Shown here: positions 55,017 through 64,000 of the stretch, piece by piece
How positions within the stretch are numbered: position 1 is the first letter of the stretch
Layout: the number at the start of each line of letters is the position of its first letter
Source: Mycteria americana
Taxonomy: Eukaryota > Chordata > Aves > Ciconiiformes > Ciconiidae
Direction of reading: 5' to 3'
Assembly (NCBI RefSeq): GCF_035582795.1
Contig: NC_134370.1
Location: forward strand, 31,793,501-31,857,500
Length of the DNA stretch: 64,000 bases
The notes under the pieces: model-generated
What the model was told of the DNA's origin: nothing
The model's database searches: none
What the model saw: only the letters and a program-made list of their open reading frames with translations
Made by a program: the position numbers and the translations under genes

Positions 55017-58000
55017 GGTGACCTGGGAAAAGAGGTAAAAAGGCAGAGGGTTAGTCCTAAAGGACAAAGGAGGCTGTATTTCATAAATGCTGCCTGAGTT
55101 AGACATGGGAAATGAAACGGCAGCTAAAGCCACAAGGCGTTAGAGCGGGACCTGGGGGGAAACTGAGGCAGGGTGAGTTGACCCTGACAGGCCTTGGGGG
55201 GCTGCTCCTGCCAAGGCCAACAGAAGAGCAGTAAGAAAGTGCTCAACGATTGTGCTCTCTGCTGTCCAGCTCTCAGATAGGCTCTGCTCTCCCAGCTTTT
55301 AAAATTAACTATGAGGGCTAGAAATGCTCAAAGGGCACTCCTGGTTGCCTGGGCTAGGTCTGGGAGTTGCAAAGAAAGGCATAAAAAAATATATATATAT
55401 GTGAACTGTTACTAAACAGGAAGAAGTAGCTACTTATAAAATGGGATTGTTTGATTTCCTATCTGAAGGCAAAAGAGAAACTAAACAAGCATCACTTGTG
55501 TGTGTATGCGTGCATGTATGTGTACCGCTGCGGTACCAGCAGCAGCTGAGGGGCTGACACAAAGCAGGAGAAGCATCTATTAAGGCAGGGCTTATGAGCA
55601 AGGTGAAAATGGCTCATGCAAATCTCTTCGGAGGCTGTTGGCCCTGGTGGCGCAGGGGTGCGGAGCCCAGCCTGGCCCGGAGCCCGGAGCAGGGAGGCGG
55701 GCTGGGGCCCCCGCCGCGCCCGGCGTGGGAAACAGCAGGGGAACCTGGTAAAGGGCACCCCCGGGAAGGTCTCTGGGGCGTTGCAGTGGGGCACGGGGCA
55801 GGTGGTGCTCGTGCTGGGCAGCACGGCCAGGCCGGCACATGAATCCCCTTCGCCCAGCATTTCACTGCTCAGGCAGCTGCGGGCACACCCAGAAGCAAAT
55901 TTTAGGAAATTTGAGAACTCAGGTGTTGGATAACTTCACGTGTTTCTAGGGTTGATGGCATATGAGCTGGCAGGAGCATTAAAGATGTCCGTCTTGCCTT
56001 TACACAACATCTGGAGTCTTTAGGTGGGATGGGAAGGCACGGTCCTGGGTTAGGACATGGCTCCCTGTGCAACGCACGAAGGAGGGACAGCCCCAAATAC
56101 TCTAAGGCCGAAGAGCACTGTGGCAATGCCCTTATGTGTGGAGCAAAGCACTGAAGTTTAGCCCTAGAAACACTTGCCAGCAAGTGACTCAGACTCACGG
56201 GTGCCTGCGGCACAGCCCGCGGGACAAGAGATGTGAAATACTCTGATCAGGCTCCTGGGATCTGCGCTGAAGCAGCAAGGGCTCTGTGTCACATCCCTGT
56301 GCCAGGGACTGGGCATCAGGAGCTGCCTCCTGGTGCTCCACGGCCAGATGGAGAAAGTCGCTTCTCGTCTCGGCTCGGCGTCTGACCTCCAGCAGTCCCT
56401 CCAGCCAGGCAGTCCAGCCCCTACCCTGCCAGTGCTGCTGCCAACACCGGGGCCAGAGCAGCGAGCAGTGACAACCCGTGTGGTTACACTGAAGATGTCA
56501 CCTGTGCTTGGAGTAAGGGAACGCAAAAACCACACACCAGGAGTCAGGGCTGTGTTCCCTACGCACAAAGCAGCAGTACTAGAACCAGTCGTGTAAGGGG
56601 ACAATAGGTTTTGCTGGCAAAACCCCCGCAACTGTTCAATTTTTTTTTTTTTGTAATATGAACTAAGAAATGGTTTGCAGAAAGGAAAAGGTGTGGTGGA
56701 GACTGGTGTATGGACCACTATCACCCACAAACGCAGCACCAGCGTCTGAAATGCCGAGCCTAAAGAGCTCATTCTCTGAAGATTTCACCATCAGGGAGGT
56801 AACCATGGAAAGTACAAAATAATTAAGTACTATTGAAGGTTGCCCAGTAACTGAGAGTGCAATAGTCTAATGCTTCTTCTGTGAGCTTGTACTTGGGTAA
56901 ATATCTAGGCTTTTAAAGCTTTAAATGACAGTGGACATTGCATTGGGACGCTCTGTGCAAAGACCTGGACTATGTTTACTCACAGATGGTCTATTACTTA
57001 CAGGGTCCTCTAAAGGCTTTTCAGTCCGTGCAGTCCCTCTGCAGATTGTGGCGGTCTTTGGGTTCAGCGGTCAGTCAGTCTAGGACTGCATTCGCAAAGA
57101 CCGGCGCACACACGGCTTCCAAAAACCCGCGGTGAACCACAGCTCTTGGTCAACAGGTGCTAGACAGCAGTATCTCAAGCTGGCCTGGATGGCCCTATTT
57201 CATTAAATCCAGATGCTTTAAGTTATTCTTTGCTTTTCTTTTGTAAGGCCCAGATTAGCTTTTTACTGAAATCAGGCTGGTAAGGCTTCAAACCAGGACC
57301 AAAAAAAAAAAAAAAGAAAAGAAAGGAAATATTGCCTAGCAATGAGAAACACCCAAAGGCCACGGTAAGAGCACTTACTGTGACTAAGTGGGTATTAGTG
57401 CCTTCTGTTGACAGAGGCAGCACTAAGTGGGCACTCTGTCTGACTGCAGCAGCCTCTGATTGCCCAGCAAGCAGCAATCTAAAATCAATATTTCCATCTC
57501 CTGGGCAAGAAGATTGCCCACTTCCACCCGCACCGGCTCCATCCCTGAGCACCACCGCCTCTGTGAGCGGGTAGCCGCTGTGCAGCGTGTCCGGGGCTGC
57601 CTGGAAGCGCTGCGCAGACACTGCAGCAAGAGATGCGCCCAGCACGCGGCGGTGCCGTCTCTCACGTCGGTACTACCAGTCGTTTTTAGCGGTAGTACTG
57701 CAAGTGTGCATTGGGATAAAGTGTCTGATTGTTGTCCCCAGGAGATGTGTTGTGGATAATGGTAACAAGAAACGCAGACTGGCAAGAGGCATACAAGAAG
57801 AAGGACGAGGGGGTGGACACCACAACTCCCATTCACTCGCGGAGACCAAGGGGCTCCTCTGCGGCGTGGGGCTGTTGGTTTCCATATGTCTGTCTGCCAA
57901 TCTGTGAAATGATTCAGTACTCACCTCCCTTACAGGATGGTCACTGACCTCACTGGGCTTTGAACCAAAAAGCAAAAGAGACTTGTAAGACATTGTGCGA

Positions 58001-58082
58001 TCCTTTACTGAAAGCCCAATAAAATAACAAGAGTAAATAACAAGGTGAGGTATTTCTGGGTGGTGGAAATCTTACAATACAT

Positions 58083-58088
58083 TTTATT
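58083..58088 (-). terminator. Polyadenylation signal of the ADIRF-like gene
   Basis: AATAAA on the minus strand about 450 bases after the stop codon; it is the best candidate seen. Confidence 0.5.
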
Positions 58089-58540
58089 TATCTTCATCTG
58101 AAAATACAGCAGATGGGAACAAACGAACAACTGACACGAAATATAACCCCAGCTTAACTTTTGATTACTAGAAGGAAACACAGTTTCATCACGTGAATGT
58201 TCTGGTGTCCTGGAGTATGAACAGTTTCACTGGTTTTGTAAATACACTCAGCAAATGTGGCAATAATCAAGGCGCTGTTGTAAGAGCGGGCCAAGGGGCA
58301 ATAGCATTGCTGAAGCCTTATGAGCCATGTTGAAGATTGTGAACGGATGTTACAAGAGGTGCTAAAAGATGTATTTTTCCGATATGAAGGAGGAGGGGGG
58401 CCTTCTGCCTTAAAATTTTGTATTTGGAGAGAGAGAAGTTATCCAGATCTCAAACAGCTTTTGGTTTTCCACACAAAGGAATAGGGAATTGCAGACCAAA
58501 GAGATATTTTTATATGCAATACTGTTTGCTTAAATTAGCA

Positions 58541-58647
58541 TCATTTCTTAAATCCACATTTTTTCCCAAGGCCAGACATTGCTTCTGCAGCTTGTCCGGT
58601 TGCTTTTTCTACCCCATCTTGCACCGTCTTGGAAGCCGTGTCAATGG
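58541..58647 (-). CDS. ADIRF: ADIRF-like exon 3 and stop
   Basis: Codes AIDTASKTVQDGVEKATGQA then AEAMSGLGKKCGFKK and TGA; acceptor ctcttgcag. Confidence 0.87.
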
Positions 58648-61600
58648 CTGCAAGAGAGGGAAAAAGGTAAGCAAAAAGGTGGAAAAATGCAGCATGGTTT
58701 AACATTTATGATGGAAGGGGGAGGTGTGAAAATGATTAGACTATAAAAATATAGGGATATATCTTTAAAAAGAAAGGTTCTCCACAGCTGGTTATAGCTG
58801 GGTTTGGCAGGATGTGTTTAGGATGGGTTGTAAGGCGTTGCTAAATAGGAGTGGGCACTCAGAAGTTTTGGGTGCTGAGCTGAAGCACTATGAGATGAAG
58901 GATGGGACAAAGCTGGAACAGATCAGTTTTGGTGTACGTGTGGCCTCGCTGATGGAGGAGGGTTCTTTGGGCCAAGAAGTGCTGTGAATACTGGGGTGTT
59001 TGGGAAAGACAATCTTATCAAGTGATGGGGAAGGTGAAGGATGCTTTCCCCTCTATTCCCTTCTCCTCAGCTGGAGTATTTGAGGCACCGCTGGTGAGAG
59101 CTGTGCTCAGTCGTGGGCCATGGGTGTGGGGTCACTCCTGCGCGGGATCCGACACTAGCTGGGATGGGAAACTGCAGAAGGATCTCACCAGGAGAGCGGA
59201 GACCCTCACAAATGGGGCACAGCGTCTCTCTCTTTTCTGGGATCTTGGCTATATTTTGGCAATTTTGTTGCCTCCCCATCTAACGTCAACAGGTGCCCAA
59301 GCCCTTTCTTCTCATCACATCATGGAGCTGTAGAGGGTATCTGCTCTAAGGAGATATTGCCAATGCATTTTGACTTTCATTAAACATTTTAGACCCCGAA
59401 GTTGCTAATTCTCCCCTCATTCTTAGAAAATTATGAAAATTAAGTGAGAACTGAGCTTAGTTTTTAGTTTAACTTGTTTCCAGTCCTCAGAAAGGAGATG
59501 TGAACGCTTTCCTGACGGCACCTTTCCAGCTGTGGGATCATGAATGTTTGACCCCAGCTGCTGCCTCAGCAGGTGCTGGGGGCTGGCGGGGGGCTGGACA
59601 TGGACGGACCCCTGGCCTCCGGGCTGGGGCAGCAAGATGTATCGCAGGGTTACTCAGTACTCAAGAAAGAATAGCAAAGTTTTGTCCGCACTGTTCCTGC
59701 AAGCTTTCTATAAAGGAAGCCAAAATCTGAATGCCGTGCATGAGACTCAGTGGCTAGGGGGGTGTCAGCTATCATAGTACATCTGCCAGTAAAAGTATGG
59801 AGCTACTAAGCAACAGATCCTAAAGTCCTTTCCCATGAGATCTGTAAAAGGCCAAGAATTGTCACTGAACCCAAGGACTTTCAGGCTGAGAACGTCCGCG
59901 GGACAGGGGAAATGAGCACTGCCTGCGGCTGGCTTGTGTTGAGCTGCCCCATCGCTTCCTGATTTGCACGACATTTCTCCTACCTTTCTGGCTTGCATCT
60001 GTAATTTGCTTGGCTGCATCCTGAGTAGCCTGTCCCAATGCGTTTGCTGTAATTAAGGACAAAAAAAAAATTAATTTCCAGCTGATCACATTTAAGCTTA
60101 TAGGAATTCCCTATGTCAATCAGCTTTTCCGCATGTCCACAGAAGGTTATGCCCTGGCAAGAGATAAGGGTGGTATGGAGCAGGCTGAGGCTGTGTGCTT
60201 TGCTCGTGGGCACCCTGGGAACCACGTGTGTTGCCAGAGCAGCTTGCTATGAGATTAGCTTTCACCTAGCACCTATGGTCAGCTGAGCAAATCGATGACA
60301 GATAAGAAGATAAAATAAGAAGGAGATAAAGAAGCAAAGATTAGCAGTGAGTTGGAATGATGACATTTAGCTGCAAGTTGCTTATTTGACACTACACTGG
60401 CTTTTATTGATTTTTCGAGTTTATGCTGCTCGGAGAAGCTTGGCCATCTAGCGTGCATTTTCTTTGTGGGCTGTTTGTGAATAGTGCCTTTTCCAAAATG
60501 GAAGCAAATGCATTAAAGCAGGATAGGAAAAGGGAGATCTTACAAATCAGATATAAACAGAGGAAGAAGAGGAGCAGAAGCTAGAAACATAACATATCAA
60601 GTCCAGAATATAAAGCATTAAAAAAGTGAGGTGCCATGTAATTGTAAGATGTCTGATAGTTCATGAAAGAGCAATAGCCATCCTATCACATTTGCTAGAA
60701 GAAGTAGTGACCCCTCGATGGCATGAATATATTCAGGATGTAGCAAGGACTATTTTGTTTTTCAGAAAGGTGTACTGTCATGTTTCTGGGTCTACTATAC
60801 TTTTGTTCCCAGGTGTATGGAAACATATGTTACTCACATATATCAGCTATACAACAAAGTGTTTGCAGGATCAGAATCCAGGACTGATACAAATTATACC
60901 CTGCTAGGAATGAGCTGCACGCAAACACTGTAAGGAATATACTATAAAATGCTAGCATAAACTATACACATATTGAAATTTTTCATTTAAAGGAAAAACT
61001 ATTATACTTTGCATTGAAAAGTTGGTTTCCAATGCACAGCGCTAATAATAATACAGAGCTTGGCCCTCCAACATGGGCATAGCCATGACAGAAATGTGTG
61101 CGCAGATTTTTTTTTAAACCCTGCAAAGTCTGGTGATCACTGCTGGAGAAGAATACACCAGAAACATACTTGTACGACTTACTGCAAATATAGTTATTAG
61201 CAGAAGGCATTGACAGTCAGGCCAAGTAGCAAACATTAACCAAAGGTTAACCCCAACTTATTAAAAGGAGAGCAGTTTAAAAACCTCTGCAAAGCATGAG
61301 AAAAGACCACCCTGAGCTATGTAAATGCTAGATACAAAAGGTTATTACTATCAAAACAGGCTTCGCTGCTCTAAAAACACTAAAGATCTGTTTGGGGAGC
61401 GGTAAGGATTGGACGATGCTCAGCAGCCGCTGAGGGAGCTGTGGGTACCCGGGTGGAGGTGGTTGCCCATGCCGAGCTGAGAGCCGTGGCCAGCCTGGGG
61501 CCTTCTCCAGGCGATGGCCAAAACTTGTCCCCAGGAATTGAAAGAAAAGGAAAAGCTGTGTCCTGCTAGCACCGATGGAGCTAGTAGTGTAACTACAGAT

Positions 61601-61731
61601 TGCGGTTTCTGTAAGCAGAAGCAACAGCTAAGCCCCCCACAACTATACAACGATATTTAATCTTTCTTACCAGCATCTTTTGCTGCACCTTCAGCCTGTT
61701 CCTTCAGTCCCTGGAAGTTTTTACCTGACAT
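58541..61731 (-). CDS. ADIRF: Adipogenesis regulatory factor (ADIRF)-like protein (3 exons, complete)
   Basis: Minus-strand exons 61671-61731, 59984-60046 and 58541-58647 join to 231 nt, 76 residues plus TGA, the same length as human ADIRF; introns are GT-AG. The protein starts MSGKNFQGLKEQAEGAAKDA, continues NALGQATQDAAKQITDASQK, and ends MSGLGKKCGFKK. The start (cf. human K-GLQDLKQQVEGTAQEA) and the end (cf. SGIGKKFGLLK) match ADIRF clearly. It is Ala/Gln/Lys-rich, predicted fully helical, with no signal or membrane segment. Human ADIRF is a small nuclear/cytosolic protein reported to promote adipocyte differentiation; the bird role is inferred. A TATA box lies about 100 bases upstream of the ATG. 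Position next to the FAM25-like gene and GLUD1 agrees with human synteny. Confidence 0.88.
58648..61670 (-). other. ADIRF-like introns 1 and 2 (60047-61670, 58648-59983)
   Basis: No further exon or named repeat is recognised in either intron. Confidence 0.7.
59984..60046 (-). CDS. ADIRF: ADIRF-like exon 2 (63 nt)
   Basis: Completes codon 21 (Ala) and codes NALGQATQDAAKQITDASQK; acceptor taattacag, donor AAAG|GTAGGA. Same length and phases as the FAM25-like exon 2. Confidence 0.87.
61671..61731 (-). CDS. ADIRF: ADIRF-like exon 1
   Basis: Residues 1-20 (MSGKNFQGLKEQAEGAAKDA) plus one base; donor GCTG|GTAAGA. The ATG has A at -3. Confidence 0.87.
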
Positions 61732-61830
61732 AGTGGCTTCTGACACCTGTTAACACTCCTCTGCTTCAGTAAAATTAAGCGCCTGGTGATGGATAGCACA
61801 CCATAGGAGGGGTGTCCTGACCTGTCCTGG

Positions 61831-61837
61831 TTTTATA
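61831..61837 (-). promoter_or_regulatory. TATA box of the ADIRF-like gene
   Basis: TATAAAA on the minus strand (within acgTATAAAAcc), 100-106 bases upstream of the ATG; transcription start is expected near 61803. Confidence 0.65.
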
Positions 61838-61839
61838 CG

Positions 61840-64000
61840 TGTGCCAGGAGACCTGCTGATGCTTTTGGGGGTGATTGGTACAATGGGTGGAGTTTGAATG
61901 TGAGGAATGAGAGCTGAAAATACACACAGAAAAGCCGTTTATTTACCCTCCCCAATGAGAGGGTGTGCCCCAGTAGAGATTTCTGCTTCATTGCACTGTC
62001 TTTGTTTATAAGTTTGCTTTTTTTAAAAAAATCAAAACCACATAAAAAACCTGTTCCACCATCACAGACAGAGAAAAACTGCTGAACTAAGCTTTGTAAA
62101 GAGTGCTGGAAAACTACTGAAGTAGCAGTGCCTGGGCATGGCCAACTTTCGTCCCCGCCGGGCTGGCTTCTTTCTGCTTCCTTCATCCCCTAAGCTGAAC
62201 CTCCTGAGAACAGAAACCAGCCCAAACTTCTTTCAGTTTTTAGCAGTTTTAATCACAATCCCCTTTTCTTGTCAGGTGGGATACTGTTAGATGGAGAGAG
62301 CTGTTATTTACATGTATTTTTATAAGTAACTGCAAAGCTGGTCATCTTTCCAGTTGCCTGCTCAAGTCAGATTGCAAAAGCCCAGCATCACTGCAGGCCT
62401 TGCCTGGGTCAGGCAGGTAACCAGTGCCAGCGCTAGCAATTCTCAGGGGAAGGGAAAAAAAGAAGCCAAGTTAGCAAAACCACCTTTTCCTAGTGTGGCT
62501 TTGTATTATGGGTTTTCTTAGTACAGAAATCAAGTTTCAAATAATTTCCTTATCTAGCATCACTACATTAATAAAAGTTTCTGGCTTTATCTTCTGGCAG
62601 TTCACAGGTTTCCACTAGCCTTTAGTACTTAGGTTTTCTGCCACCAATCCCCAGTACAAAGAAACTTTGTACAAATAAACTGTTGGCACAGTTGGGGGCC
62701 AAAGGGCTCGCCAGCTTTGTGGGGCTCGGATTCCTCATTGCCATTTTCCAGCATACAAAGCACCTCGGTTAAGACATTCACACTCATAGCCATATTCATC
62801 TTCCTGAGGAAAGCTTTTTTGTTGAGAAATGGGCACGAAAACAAGATGACGTGGATAAACTAGGGTGGGAAGTGACAGTGCTCATAAGTTTAGTACTTCA
62901 TTAGTGCCCAAGTGAGGAAGAGCAGCAGAAAACAAGGGTAAATGCATTCCTCTGCGGCTCCTATTCAGCCTGTCATTTCAGAGAGCTCTTTTCAACTTTT
63001 GCACCACTGGCACCACTCATCTATTATTTCAAACAGCAATTCTCTTTCCCCCTCGACAGGTCAATTAGCATTTTCATTATGTATTCACATCAGGTATCTT
63101 TTTCAATTCCTTGCTGATTTCTTTTTCGAAATTATTTTCTTATTTGGATTTGCAAAAACTCAGATAAAAGACACCCAACATTCTGGGGCTCTGGCCTTTT
63201 TTGGACAAAACCACTAGCATAGACCTACTTATCTTTCATGCGCAAACCTGAGAACCTAGTAACGACAAAGCCATAACAAACAGGCGGATTTCAGCTGCTC
63301 TCAGCCCCCTTAGCCAGATTGCTGCTGCCTCGATTAACTTTGTGCAGTGTTCGTGAGGCGAGGCAAGGCAGAGGCTCGCCAGCACCCGCCAGGCTCGAGA
63401 GAGGACGTGCCAAGGCTCCAGCAGCAAATACCTTCCAGCTGCCCTCCCAGCTATTCTCTACTGCTGGACTTTCAGCTCAAGGGCCCCGCCGACGCTGGCT
63501 GGGGTAGTCTGCCTGAAAGGGAGAACAGGAGTTTGGGCGAACATTTAAAACTGATGCACGCTTACACCGAGCATTAAACATGCACCACATTATAGCAATA
63601 TTTTAGAGGCTCCTTAGCAGTTCAGGTAAACATTGTTCTCTAATTCTGCACTGACAGCCGCCTAGATTACTCCAGCTCCAACTATTTTTCTTCCAAGTGG
63701 AAATCTTTTTTTGGCACTTTGAGCTCAATATGGGTGTCTGATCTGTGCCACTGCTTGCTTTACCTCCTGCTCAAAACATTAAGTAGCATGAATTTGTGAG
63801 TAAAACCTATACCACTGTCAGCACAGCAGCATGACTCCTCATCTAATGTAATCTTATCCTTATCGTTAAGATCATTATCCTGATTCCAAGCAAAAAAAAA
63901 AAAAAGCAAAGAAAGCAAATTACACTTGCCCAGCAAACTGACATGGCGTGATCATTATAATGCAGCCCAGAGTAGAGGGAAAAGGGACCTTCGGTATAGT
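61840..64000. other. Right flank, no gene recognised
   Basis: AT-rich with a modest GC-rich patch at 63280-63510. By synteny SNCG (gamma-synuclein) is expected next to the right, but no synuclein repeat or exon can be seen on either strand. A 15-base A run sits at 63892-63906. Confidence 0.6.

Larger units (their letters stand above)
50920..58080. other. Intergenic region with GC-rich patches
   Basis: No gene can be supported. GC-rich stretches at about 51530-51860, 53320-54110, 54720-54990 and 55630-55850 produce many overlapping Pro/Ala/Arg open frames on both strands, which is the signature of base composition and not of coding. An 18-A run lies at 54999-55016, a short (AT) repeat at 55390-55400, and an A-run at 57301-57315. 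Confidence 0.65.

Noticed and set aside
57423-57836. Minus-strand 137-codon frame with a signal-peptide-like start (MNGSCGVHPLVLLLVCLLPV)
   Set aside because: The downstream sequence has no recognisable domain, no promoter or splice support, and competing frames are open on the other strand; chance is more likely.
61840-64000. SNCG (gamma-synuclein) exons expected from synteny
   Set aside because: No KTKEGV-type repeat or recognisable exon on either strand; the gene probably lies beyond the right edge.

Overview
This is a vertebrate, almost certainly avian, nuclear window. The evidence is a spliced 13-exon mitochondrial glutamate dehydrogenase gene (GLUD1) that reads like the chicken enzyme, a CR1 LINE with a bird-type 3' end, compact GT-AG introns, AT-rich introns and one GC-rich promoter island. 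Apart from the first GLUD1 coding exon, long open frames are rare and mostly chance or LINE remnants. The species cannot be determined from this sequence.

Layout. (1) 1-12862: AT-rich DNA without recognisable coding exons. It is probably the first intron of SHLD2 (FAM35A), which lies head-to-head with GLUD1 in other amniotes and would be read on the minus strand. It holds a frameshifted CR1 copy (about 4300-5245) and a long pre-miRNA-like hairpin (540-623). (2) About 12400-14200: a CpG-rich bidirectional promoter with GC boxes, NRF1-like and ETS motifs, and a minus-strand splice donor at 12862/12863 that may end SHLD2 exon 1. (3) 13326-43076, plus strand: GLUD1 in 13 coding exons that join without a frame break to 554 residues, followed by a 3' UTR with AATAAA signals at 43245 and 44615. 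Intron 11 contains a decayed LINE. Intron 1 contains an unexplained antisense open frame (18604-18945).

(4) 47377-50915, minus strand: a three-exon gene for a 75-residue alanine/glutamine-rich helical protein, with its own TATA box and AATAAA signal. By position and weak similarity it is the FAM25 counterpart. (5) 50920-58080: intergenic DNA with GC-rich patches and no gene I can support. (6) 58083-61837, minus strand: a three-exon gene for a 76-residue ADIRF-like protein, again with a TATA box and AATAAA. The two small genes share exon number, a 63-nt middle exon, the same splice phases and a similar TATA-to-ATG distance, so they look like ancient tandem duplicates. (7) 61840-64000: flanking DNA. 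SNCG is the expected next gene by synteny but no SNCG exon is visible.

The order GLUD1 - FAM25 - ADIRF matches human 10q23.2, which supports the small-gene calls. GLUD1 supplies the mitochondrial matrix enzyme linking glutamate to 2-oxoglutarate. The two small genes are TATA-driven and probably tissue-restricted; nothing indicates a shared pathway with GLUD1.
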